NCBI GenBank assembly: GCA_032622095.1
Contig: CP136068.1
Location: 158,235,465-158,299,464, forward strand
Origin: Siphonodentalium dalli
Lineage: Eukaryota; Mollusca; Scaphopoda; Gadilida; Siphonodentaliidae
Reading direction: 5' to 3'
DNA: 64,000 bases
The notes under the pieces are model-generated. The model ran no database searches. It saw only the letters and a program-made list of their open reading frames with translations, and had not been told where the DNA came from. A program made the position numbers and the translations under genes. Shown in pieces: positions 1 to 10,513 of this stretch (positions are counted from its first letter, which is position 1; every line of letters starts with the position of its first letter).

Positions 1-620
1 TAGAACTCGAGATACCGAACCAATTTATGACCACCCCCTGATAATAAAGTCATTAATACAGATTTATTATTTTATAGCTCATATAATGACCTCGTCGGTA
101 TTTACCGATCAAACGATTTCCATATTATAGTTAAGTACAATTTAAGTACGAATCCTATATATCAATCGGTAATTATTTCCACATTATAGTTCTATATGAA
201 CACTTTAAGTACGAAGCCTATCAATCGGTAATTACGGACATCGGAGTCTTTATTTTGTGGGATAATCAGAATCAGAATCAGAAATGTGTTACAGCCAGAA
301 GATTACAGAGCGGGGGGGGGGGGGGGGGGCTCTTTCCATCAATGTATCACATTATTATAATCAATGAATTTGAAAAATTATCAAGGAAATATGGGTTGAT
401 ACAAAAATTGGACTTGGCACTGAAAGGGTTAAGAGTATATTCCATTGTCCAAGTCAGGTAGGGGGGCTATAAACCGCCATTACGTCGATTCTGGGTCAGA
501 TGTTCGAGTCCACGTGACCGTCGGTACTATGTGTAATGTTCCCCCAGCGTCAAACATCGCTCTGATTCGCTCATGTATTTGGCCAGGCATTCATTTGTAA
601 TTTATATTTATAATGTTTGT
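1..620 (+). repeat. Dispersed repeat, second copy of the 3' part of the 49602-50390 array region
   Basis: The first 60 bases repeat one unit of the 62-63-bp array found at 49602-50235 (gataccgaacca, ctgataataaagtcatt), and the following sequence (cctcgtcggta, taccgatcaa, gatttccatattatagtt, then cagcgtcaaacatcgctc) matches 50240-50345. The copy here is interrupted by about 230 bases holding an 18-base G run (312-329) and a segment with a pol III B-box-like string (gttcgagtcc, about 502-511) that may be a SINE relic. No gene is seen. The window starts inside the repeat, so its true left end is unknown. Confidence 0.75.
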
Positions 621-780
621 TTATAGATTTATAGATGAGGGCAAGATTTTCTAACACCTCTTCTGAATCAAATTCCGGAGACGTTTTGGAGAACACTCGA
701 AACTTGTCAGCCGTACAGGTTCTTGGAAACCGGGGTGGGGTGGTTGGTGTGTCTTCGCTAATTGTTCAAATGTTGGCAAT

Positions 781-2400
781 TTTATGACACAACATAGTTG
801 GAAACTTTACACCTCATATAGATTGGAATTGTTATCATTGTCTGATTGGTGGGGAACTTGTTGTTTTTACACCAACAATAGCATATTGTTCTACTTCTGG
901 TCAAAATGTTGGTATGAAATGGTCATTCGTTGGAAATTTTCCAACATGGGGGGGGGGGGTAGGTTGAATATTTGCAACAGTTGGAAAGCTTGAAGTATAA
1001 GATGGTAAGTTCCAACCCAAGGGGGGGGGGGGGGTGCACATTGATATATGAGAACCTGACTGTTTGGTATCTGGTCAAATTAGGAGGGGGGTGCAGTTGG
1101 AAATTTCAAGGTGCTGCCCCCATTTCTAGGCACGTCCCTGGAACTTATAGTTGTATTTAAATAAGGATTAACTGTCATGTGGACTGTTTTTATGGAGATG
1201 TAACCGTGAGGTAAGTGGTCATAACTTTATGGCCACTAACCTCGCGGTTACATCTCCATAAAAACAGTCCACATGACAGTTAATCTTTATATTTATATAC
1301 ATTTAGCGAAAAAGCCACTTTTGTAAATGTATTTAAATCGAAAAGTGTATCGTGACAAAAACAGCCCAAAATATCCAATAGCACCCTTGGCAAGAGTTAA
1401 CATGAACAATTTCTCTTTATATTGAAACCAGATGATTTATTAAGGCAATCCTGCGCGAGTCCAAATGCGCCCAAAACATTACGCGTTCGTCTTTCCAAAA
1501 CCAATGACGCGTCGATGTAATTATGAGGCTGCAGTTATGACCTGTTGCGCGTTCACCGAGAAATAATTGCAACTAGCCACGTGGGCGCCGACCAATCGGA
1601 ATGCTGGATTTAGTGATAATCACACTTAATATGTAAATATAATAAAATAAACTGACTGACATTTCCACTATAGTATAGTATGTTTGTGCAATTGAGAGTT
1701 GTAGCTCGCAATCACAGGACGACAAAATTAGCTACATGTATCGGTATAACTCAAAGCTTTATTCTCTAACTAATGCATAACACGTGGGTCAACAAAGTGC
1801 CCGTGTTCCAGCGCTATAGAGACTATACTGTGCATATAAACGAAACAATACATTTTAGATATGGAATTGTTATAAGACTAGATAGTACATACACGTATCT
1901 GATAAAGTGATAATCCATATATATGTAATATCATCCTACTATTTATTGAATAAAAAAGGAAGTTATACTTACGAACAAAGCAGAAGATACATTCAGGTTC
2001 ACGTGAATTCGGTCAAAGATGAAAGCTACAAGATGACGTTACTCGCCGAATTTCGTTGAAATCGACATGCGTGGGGAGATTTAGTTTATGGGTGGAAAAT
2101 GGAAATTATGTAATGAGCATGACCTAATTGACAAGCGTTGCCATCTATAGTGTCTCAAGCGAATTGCTCCCCCAGCGATACTGTAAAATAATTGCTATAT
2201 TCAGTAAAATTCCCCACATTTGCACTCGACAGCACACATTTGCTTCGTATTTTAATTACTTTGATATGGATCGTGTGTATTCTAAAATAATTGGAACTCA
2301 AGAGACGGATTATTATGTTTATTGGGTTTTAAAACTGCGAGGTAGGGAAATCTCGGTCTGTTTACATTATGCATGTTGGATTACGATTAGGACTGACTAG
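781..2400 (+). repeat. Dispersed element E1, copy 1 (most complete)
   Basis: This stretch is colinear with 13925-14690 (same strand) and with 15960-15100 read on the minus strand. Shared landmarks are a ttctggtcaaaatgttgg block, two poly-G tracts, actgactgacatttccac, a tagtacatacacgtatctg-type block and a terminal block encoding KLRGxEISVCLHY in one frame of copies 1 and 3. Relative to the other copies it carries about 470 extra bases (roughly 1157-1629). The short conserved reading frame could mean that E1 once had coding capacity, but the frame is broken elsewhere and no known protein is recognised. No terminal inverted repeat was found. Confidence 0.7.
1161..1290. repeat. 130-bp near-perfect palindrome (fold-back)
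   Basis: Arm 1 (1161-1224) and arm 2 (1227-1290) are reverse complements over 64 bases with four mismatches and only two bases (ct) between them. The palindrome starts just after a TTAA (1157-1160), inside a segment absent from the other E1 copies. It could be the end of an inserted foldback element or MITE. If transcribed it would make a long hairpin RNA, but no promoter is evident. Confidence 0.9.
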
Positions 2401-2655
2401 ATTACCACGGAATATCGATTAGGGTATATTCGTTTACCGAACCCTATTGTAAGGAGCGTGATCACAAGATTGGGCCCCAACAGTCCCATCGTAGGAGGTT
2501 TAGATGTTTAAATAATAAATTATTTAAACATCAAAACCTTAATTCATACATGTACATGTAATTAAGTCTCGAAACAAAGATTAAATTTAGCAAAGTGCGT
2601 TTGTAAATGGGACATTTCATGTCTTGATAGTTAATCGACTGTCGCTCTAGTATGT

Positions 2656-3085
2656 CTAAATCGGTCAAGGTGGCCGTGAAATGGCATGGGTGACATATTT
2701 AAACCCCTCTGGACGGCTACCATTTTGGATCGGGTTGAGGTGAAAGTGGCGAATATTTAGATTGGCTTGGGGCCACCCTAGAACACTTTTTATTTGACCT
2801 AAATCGGTCAGGGGTCGAGAAATGACAGTGGCGCCCTATTTGAACCCACTGGACGGCGGCCATTTTGAATAGGGGTGGGTAAAAGTGGTGAATATTTAGT
2901 TTGGCTTGGGGGCTACCCTACAAAACCTTTTATTTGACCTAAATCGGACAAGGGATCGAGAAATGGCAGGGGTGCCATATTTGAACCTCTCTGGACGACG
3001 GCCATTTTGGATCGGGTGGGGTGAGTTGGGTGTATGGAAAGAATACCTTGGGGCCCAGTATACAACACCTTTTGTTTGACCTAAA
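2656..3085 (+). repeat. Three tandem copies of a 140-145-bp unit
   Basis: Units start near 2656, 2801 and 2941. Each begins taaatcgg(t/a)ca and contains a gaaatggca-like string, a ctggacgg...ccatttt block, a gtgaa-like block and gcttgggg..ctaccct, ending in ttatttgacct. A minus-strand open frame (2896-3324) partly lies in it, but it is a by-product of the repeat with no recognisable domain. Confidence 0.85.
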
Positions 3086-3589
3086 TATAACAATTTTCGA
3101 ATACGGAATAAGGAATGGAAGTCACCTTCGTGTATATGACCTATATGTAGCCCTGTGTTAGGGGGGAAATAGTTATATAGGCGTGGGCGTAACATGACAC
3201 ATGTGTCATTATGATATATTACACGATATGATACGGGGGATTGGAAGTAGCTGGAACTATATGAACAACATATTTCACTGCCCAAGTAATCGTAGGACAT
3301 GAATAATAGGAAAACAAACCACAATGTACCACAAGTTCCAAAGAGTAGAAACGGATGTAGAGATATGAGTGAAAATGTGTATATTTTACCAATTCAGGTC
3401 ACCATTTTGGCAGCTATCTTGCTATTGTTAAATGTAGTACAGTGTAATATCATTCCAATAATGTATACATTTTATAAGATATTGTCTCCAAAACAACAGA
3501 TCAAACTGACTTAGTTCATATTTTGTGACACGTCGGCCATCTTGGACGCCATCAAGCCCTGTGTTAGGGATGAATCAGTTATTTAGGCT

Positions 3590-4290
3590 ATAAGGGTGAG
3601 TGTAACATAGCGTGTCACTTTGACATATTAATTACACGATGGATTCATATATAATTAATGAGCTGCTAATTATGATCTGAGATTTCTAATATCGAGGTTT
3701 CTAGTGACCATTCAACGTTTTACACCTGATGATGGTAGATTATTGGAGTATTGACACGTCACGAAGCTTCGGTACATTTCGAAGCTTCGTACAATAGATG
3801 AAAAACCGCAACAGCGTTGGTGTTAAGCATACCTTGATCAACTTCATGTTGAATGAAGCAGCCACAGTAAAATGTTATATTGTTGAACAACTTAATGTCG
3901 CGACGCTTCGGTGCATTAATGTTTTTGTGGACGCTAACAGTTTACTGAATGCATAAATCTAACATCTTAATGTCGCGACGCTTCGGTCTAATTTAAAATA
4001 TAGTAGCAATAACCGGTTTCTTTTAATTATCAAACGAAGCTATATTTAGCAATGACTCAGATAGGATCTGGACTTTTGACTGTGTAGCTGCTTGTTCGTA
4101 TCGTTGAACTGGAATTCTAATTCCCTTCTTAAAAATTTCTCACTGGAACAGATTTTACTTCTGGCGGATCATTCTTGTTATTGGTAGGTAAAGCTGCACA
4201 CCTCTCTAATTTGCCAAAAACTGGAAGACGGAAACATAATTTTGAGTTTCATTGAAGGTTACAAGCAACTAATTATATAGAGTTACGCTT
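3590..4290 (+). repeat. Dispersed element Rep-X, copy 1
   Basis: It matches 17300-17950 almost end to end (catagcgtgtca, catatataattaatgagct, cacgtcacgaagcttcgg, gtcgcgacgcttcgg). Its last part (tcgtatcgttgaactgga, ttcccttctt, ttctcactggaacag, cctctctaatttgcc) recurs at 17760-17940, 28790-28970, 30310-30490 and 31460-31640. No coding potential is seen. This is the most repeated non-array module of the window. Confidence 0.8.
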
Positions 4291-4979
4291 CTTGAATTTG
4301 TGTAAGGAAACTCGAGTCAGCATAAAAACAAATCTGGCTGCTGATTGGTTGATTATCATTGAGGGAAATATCCCTAAGCGGGAACATAATATCATAGCCT
4401 ACGTAAATATGGTGATCATGCATGTTTGGATGTCCAGGAAGAGTCTGGTGGGGTCCCGATGTTATGAAAGGGGTCTGGGTATATTTATGCTGCTGATTTT
4501 TGTAACATGTTGCTCTACATGTAATACTGATTTATGTAACATATCCAATATATATACAATCATATTATACAATCATCATGGATTTCACCATAAAAGACAA
4601 CATGAACCATAATGTTACTACGGTACGTAGCCGGCCAGGAAAACCCATAGATAAAAACCGGTAGGATAAAAACAACTATGGAAACCTGTGACATCGAACC
4701 AATGTCAAGTATCAACTTATACCGTCCGATCTCTACGAGATCTGTCGATCGGTACCATACCTCAGTGTCCGCTTATCACTGGCAATATTATTTCATGCAC
4801 ACCAACCACTACCTACATTTTCTCTAAATCGGTGTCAGCAAATAAGCTAATACATGACATGTATTTCAACATGTCCCATACAAAGACATGTATCGATTTG
4901 ATTCATGAAAGAACTATCAGATGCATTGCAATGCGGATATATACACGTATATATATACGTATTAACGTCTCGTAGACCG
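4291..4979. other. No gene seen
   Basis: AT-rich sequence with short open frames (for example 4292-4612 on the plus strand) that show no domain, no splice-site support and no second copy in the window. I see nothing that can be named. Confidence 0.5.
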
Positions 4980-5155
4980 AAAAAATTCAGGCGATCCACA
5001 CCCGAAGACGGAATCAACGCAGATGGCCATAAACCTCTCGCCAAACGAGAAGCGCCGCATTCGGCGATTCGTCTTTCATCGCTAGGGGAAAGTACTTCAA
5101 CTCTAATTCCCTCCGGTCAAACGACTTAAAGAATATTTTCTGTGCGCCTAAAAAA
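4980..5155 (+). repeat. Dispersed 175-bp repeat, copy 1
   Basis: It matches 6735-6912 closely (acggaatcaacgcagatg, gagaagcgccgcattcggcg, ccctccggtcaaacgactta, gaatattttctgtgc). Both copies end in a cctaaaaa-type run. Neither is coding. The two copies are direct repeats about 1.75 kb apart, so recombination between them could delete the segment in between. Confidence 0.85.
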
Positions 5156-6734
5156 ACGCGTCCCATCCTTCATCCCGAATATTTCCAAGAACAACACCCG
5201 TATTGGATAGCGCGTTGCATCGTCACGCGGACCACAGATTGACAAAGAAAGAAAGATGAATGATGAGATATCCCCAATTTCTAATAAAACTAAAGAGGCA
5301 CACCGAGTACCTTATCACATTCTGATCTTCGACAATGGTGCCATTGAATCTGTTATCGAAAATTTCAAGATTAACACATCTGTTTCGAATATACTGTTCA
5401 GTCGGTTATTTACATATAATAAATATATCTATTGGCCATATGCATGTCATAAATTCATAATGCTATATCATTGCAGTGAATCTTACACAAATAGGCCACA
5501 TAATGATAACACATATCCGCAACACTATATGATTACTAGCTTGTATGCTGATTCCAATTTTAACAAGAACCATCTGGAGTTCAGTTCTAAGATATACAGA
5601 ACACACGAGTTCCGTTGATATATAGAATGATTTCATAGTCCCATCAGTCTGTTACATGTAAACATGAATTCAGCGCCCATTTCCAATTGAACTTTGTTTC
5701 GGAGACGAATCCGCACCGATTGATGACAGCCAATCTGGGATGTTTACACACTCCGGTAAAACCAAGCTTTTCGCCATACGCCTGGAACGGAACATCGACA
5801 AAACCAGTACGCACAGTCACCAGTGATATTTCAAACAAATTTTCAAAACAATTTGTATAAATTGGAATAACCATTCCATAATTATTTGTTAGGAATCCGC
5901 AATTTTGAAAGTTGACAACTCTATGTAATATATGGTATATTTATATTAATGTTCACAATACAACCAATATTGTATGCATCAGTGAGAATGTGGAGCAAAC
6001 CAACTGCTATATCGTTATGCAACCCAATCAGACGTCATGTCTAACCCGGAACCCACATTTGATCACATATTTCACGTGATTTACACTATTTCACACATTC
6101 GGAACCATACTAAGAATTTCGAATTATTTCGTGGAAAAAACGATCTTACCATCCTCAACACAACAGCTTACAATAACATAACAGCGTGCTGTTACACATA
6201 TATAATACGTGTATAACCACAATTTAGCTCCCAATTTCGGAATTTATATATACATTTGTTTCATTGACCGAGCCAGGTACCTATTATGTGTATATGTATT
6301 CTAGTATATATACATCAGTTCTCAAACCCTTTGGGGCACATTGTCAATTAACCAAGAAGTATTATACTTATCTTCAATCTTAGAACTCATCGCCGATTCG
6401 CCTCCATAACTGCTCAACCGGACGATTCCCTTTAGAAGACATCAGCGTATGGCGCTATCTTGATGTACTGATAACTTCCGACTTTGGTGCAAAACAGCGC
6501 AAGGGGAACTGGTAATGTCTCACTCAATCAAGCCGGTCAAAACGATCACGAAGTCGTCACTCTAATCAGCTTAGCTCACATGCAGTGACCAACGTCCGTG
6601 TCATATCATCCGCGTAACATGCCATTGTCCGTTCGATTTGGTTATTGAGTTAATGCATGAATCTGTAATGCGATAATGTCTTGGTAGCTTCAATATATTT
6701 TAACTCCAGCAAAGGTGCACATTCAATATGGCTG
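5156..6734. other. No gene seen
   Basis: About 1.6 kb of AT-rich sequence. The longest open frame (5256-5618, plus) has no recognisable motif and is not preceded by a convincing splice acceptor. No tandem repeat or long inverted repeat was noticed. Confidence 0.45.
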
Positions 6735-6912
6735 CTCAACAAAATTTAGGCGGTCCACACCCTAAGACGGAATCAACGCAGATGACCATAAACGTCTCGC
6801 CAACGAGAAGCGCCGCATTCGGCGATTCGTTTTTCACCACTAGGGGAAAGTACTTTAACTCTAATTCCCTCCGGTCAAACGACTTAAAGAATATTTTCTG
6901 TGCTCCTAAAAA
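6735..6912 (+). repeat. Dispersed 175-bp repeat, copy 2
   Basis: Second copy of the 4980-5155 repeat, same orientation. Open frames on both strands across it come from the repeat and are not conserved as protein between the copies, because of small indels. Confidence 0.85.
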
Positions 6913-8159
6913 GTCCAGATTTAACCGTCGTATGATACTTTGCTTTCGGTTGCTCTCTCGCAAGATACATTAGACAGAATTCGTACATCTCTTTTGACTT
7001 ATACTCTGAAATCATTCTTCCTAGCAAAAGTCGAGAGCTTTTGCACCCTTAAATGACTAGCTATTCCATTTTCCAAATAATGGAAATGTCATTCCATTTT
7101 GAAGGCCATTTTAGGACAGACATTCTGGCGATATGTTTTACGACTGAGTTTTGTTTGTGGGTAATTTATATCATAACAAATTTAGTATTAGTTGGTGCAC
7201 CTATTACAGAAAATCATAATTTTTCATCACCAACTGCCATCATGCACGCCATCTTGAATTACAAAAAAATGCTCAAAGCGGATTTTAGAGCATAAGTTAT
7301 AGAGGATATGTCCTCTTCAAAATGGAATAAAAACTTAGTCCAAATTGTTTATAGGTTGACCCTCAAATTTTAGATTATCGATCAGAATATATGTGTAGAT
7401 TTAAGAACCATCATGATATATGTGCACATTGCGCCCTGTCACACACAAGATAATTGTTAACCATTTAGTTGTGAAGATATGTAACTCTGCTATACTTGCT
7501 CCAATAATATTTATGGTATTTAAATAGATATGAGCATCATTGACATGAAATAGAAATCACCAACCATCGAAATCATCGATCATCAGCCATCGATGGCCTA
7601 ACTCAGTCACTTCGTAGTTTACATATACGATATCGATTAATACAAACCGTTCATTGTTTATATATTTCTGCACGAATTTAAACACAGGTAAAGAACTGAT
7701 TAATGGGACATAACTCTATTAAACTTCATTGTTTAAATCCAGACTTTCTCATATACAATTGTCTTCATTCAGAGACAACGGAGGTGTTCTAAATCTCTTG
7801 TCCTAAATTATGTTAGGACTTATTGCTCAGAAAATGTATGCTAAATCTGATGCACCTAAGTTACAATTTCGTCATCTTCAGCTGTGGAAATGTTTATGTC
7901 GAGCATGTCACCCTTAATGCTCAGCGCTATTACATTTTGGTTATAAATATAAACGATGTAGCTGGTGCCGTCGCATAAACTGATTTTGTCTTTGATGGAG
8001 ATTTGATTCCGCGAGGCTCTGTCGTTGAAGTTGCCAAATCTTATGAGCGGATATAAATAGTATACGCGACATCGCTAGCTACATATTTTGCTTATTCATT
8101 TCTCACGATTTGTCCTTTACGCAGGAAAATTAGTCGGTCATTTTCCAAAGGTTTCAATC
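6913..8159. other. No gene seen
   Basis: AT-rich intergenic sequence. It includes a short run alternating aatcat, atcgatcatc and ccatcgatgg near 7565-7595. No coding, RNA or transposon feature could be supported. Confidence 0.45.
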
Positions 8160-8427
8160 GTTTCTTCGAAGACGCCCATACATTTATGAGCTGAAGGAAC
8201 CTTAGTTGTATTCACGTCGTTGGCAAACCAAAGGCAGAAGAAAAAAGAAATAGTTCTACGGTTCTTTGGCACTTTTTCGAGAATGTCCTTGTTCTAATAG
8301 TTTTTATATGTTTCAGAACGAAAACAATTTCCTGCTTTTCACATTTTATATCAATGTCGGTGAATTAGCGAGGAAAAAACATACAAATTCACAGTTACGT
8401 ATATAAGTTTTTGCCGTGAAGGTTGTT

Positions 8428-8868
8428 CTAACCTAATAAATATACGTTGACCTATTAAAGCTACGTAAACGTTGGTCTAATAAAGCCACATTGACCTAAT
8501 AAAGCTACGTTGACCTAATAAAGCTATATTGACCTAATTAATCTATGTTGAACTAATAGAGTTATGTTGACCTATTAAAGCTACGTTAACCTAATAAAGC
8601 TATGTTGACCTAATAAAGCTATATTGACCTAATATAATTAAGCTACGTGACCTACTAAAGCTACATTGACATAATAAAGCTACGTTGACCTAACATATCT
8701 ATGTTGACCTAATAAAGCTATATTGACCTAATAAAGCTATTTTGACCTAATTAAGCTTCGTTAACCTAATAAAGCTACATTGACCTAATAAAGCTACGTT
8801 GCCCTAATAAAGCTGCATTGACATAATGAAGCTACGTTGACCTAATAAAGCTAAGTTGACCTAACAAA
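8428..8868 (+). repeat. 20-bp minisatellite, about 22 degenerate units
   Basis: The unit is close to cctaataaagctacgttga. Most units hold AATAAA, so this block presents about 15-20 poly(A)-signal hexamers on the plus strand upstream of the B-box/NHL gene. The homologous array in copy B (34108-34268) is much shorter, about eight units. One or two units carry an extra tataatt or lose bases. Confidence 0.9.
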
Positions 8869-9355
8869 CTTACAGTTTATCGACATACCTGGATTTTGTC
8901 CGGGGCTAAACCGCAAACGTCCAATCGTTTGGATTTCAGCCTGCCATTATGTCCCAACATTATTTTATGAGTTATGTCTGGAATATGGTCACTAGTTTGA
9001 TTGGCAACCTCATCGTGGACACTAATCTCGGGAAATAAACATGGTTAGAGGGTAGTCGTTGGTAGGTGTCTACCTTGAAATTTACAACCCCCCCCCCCCC
9101 GGAATGTCCCACATATTATACATTGTACATTAACCCGACATGATACATGTATCTCATCATTCTGTATCTCGATTCACCGGTTGTAGCTCCCATATGTGTA
9201 TATTGAAATAAAATATCCTATCCTATCCTATCCTATCATATCCTATCCATCCCTACTGACCTCTATTTGGAAGATGGTGCTCAATTGAAAATGGCTCCTT
9301 TCCCAAATCCAAACAGGAAGTCGAAATATAAATAATAATAATTTATTACTTTCAG

Positions 9356-9489
9356 CATTATGAAGACGGGAAATTCTCACATGAAAAAGTGAAAAGAGAA
9401 TTTGAGCAAGTTTTAGAAGAATTATAAGTAAATAAGAACTGGACAAGCAACTCAAACAGACTCGACCATCATAATCAGAAGATAAAAGA
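9356..9489 (+). other. Putative upstream exon 1 of the B-box/NHL gene, copy A
   Basis: Preceded by a pyrimidine-rich acceptor (ttattactttcag) and followed by a gtaaga donor. The homologous segment in copy B (34568-34709) keeps both splice motifs (attcatttcag, gtaagt). In one frame it opens with HYEDGKFSHEKVKREFEQV, charged and coil-like, and stops at TAA; copy B reads LYEDEKLSHEKVKRELEQV then TAG. The conserved splice sites suggest a real exon, either 5' UTR or the end of an older reading frame. RNA evidence is needed. Confidence 0.4.
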
Positions 9490-9709
9490 GTAAGATAACC
9501 CTTCGTATATTGAATGGATTCTCCCACTCAGTTATAAAAGTATATATTGGATTGATCTATCCTTCATTTAGAGGGTGTTCAAGAAAATGAGGAGTCGACA
9601 AGCACATACAAAAAGTGCGGAAGGCTTACTATTAATTATCATAATTTAGTATAGAAAGTGTTAAAGTGTGACGATATGCAGTGTTAACAACAATGGAGAA
9701 AACAAGTTA

Positions 9710-10450
9710 GTCAGTATGACTAACCGTTTGTCCGCCTGATGACTACATTAGCTTAGTCAGTGTAACTAAGGCAGACAATTAGTCACAATTACTATGGTGA
9801 TGTTAGTCATAAAGATTAAGAAGTGGTCAGTCGAAGCGACTAATTAGGCCATTACACTACAATTGTGTTAGTTAAATTTTGTTAAATAACTGTTAAAATG
9901 ACCAGGATTGAGTCATAGTGACTAACCTTTCTAATAAACTGGGAATCTGAACATACAATTTGGTGGAAATTGTGTTCAAATGTTCAATACTGATAATATA
10001 ATGATATATTTTCCAGAATCAGAGACCGAACTGAAAGCAAGACAAACTTTCAATCCATTCTCTAAAACAGAGATTTCAATATAGGTATAACAATAGTTTG
10101 TGGTTAGGTCTGTTTAACAAGTTCATTTTCCCGAGATGTCTGTGGTGTCATGGAATAAGAACCTTTTATCCAGTTAGTGTAGCCTTTGGTTTGGAGTGAA
10201 TTTCCTAATGGCATGCCATTATATCCTCCCATCGCATTCGTTCAATTACATACCCAATAAAACTGCGATGCAATGGAATTATAGAATATTTATCAATAAT
10301 AAGCATAATGTATGGAATTGTTGCAATTAGAGTTATTCTTCGTGTAACTTAGTCACTATGAGTTAGTTATAATGACTCATTGGATGTGCGGGTTAGTCAA
10401 AGTGACTCCAAATGCTTGTGACTAACCCTAGGATAGCCATATTGACCCGA
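9710..10450 (+). promoter_or_regulatory. Cluster of TTAGTCA/TGACTAA inverted motif pairs upstream of the gene
   Basis: The stretch is full of short inverted pairs of the form ttagtca-N3/4-tgactaa (near 9765, 9835, 10350 and 10395), plus one TGAGTCA. The homologous stretch in copy B (34930-36005) keeps them and adds more. TGAGTCA is the AP-1/bZIP consensus and TGACTAA is a close variant, so this could be a regulatory array, but it could equally be a degenerate tandem repeat. It lies in the presumed intron just before the coding exon. Confidence 0.35.
10017..10084 (+). other. Putative upstream exon 2 of the B-box/NHL gene, copy A
   Basis: Bounded by atattttccag and a gtataa donor, and kept almost unchanged in copy B (35238-35311). 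Spliced to the acceptor at 10506, the frame leading into the ATG at 10514 contains an in-frame TGA within this exon. That supports 5' UTR status and the start chosen for the coding sequence. Confidence 0.4.
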
Positions 10451-10513
10451 TTTATTTCTCAGTGAATGAGCGCCCATGTTAATTATTTTCTGCTTTTATC
10501 TTTCAGAAAAGTC

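Noticed and set aside
463-530. tRNA gene
   Set aside because: Only a B-box-like gttcgagtcc is present; no acceptor stem or anticodon arm could be folded.
2896-3324. 142-codon minus-strand frame
   Set aside because: Partly within the 143-bp tandem repeat, no domain, not conserved between units.
4292-5618. Plus-strand frames of 106, 95 and 120 codons
   Set aside because: AT-rich, no recognisable motif, no splice signals or repeats of the frame elsewhere.
10466-10513. Upstream ATG as the start of the B-box/NHL gene (and 36018 in copy B)
   Set aside because: A strong splice acceptor (tttatctttcag) lies between it and the conserved MSAAAFCD start, and the sequence before it is intron-like in both copies.
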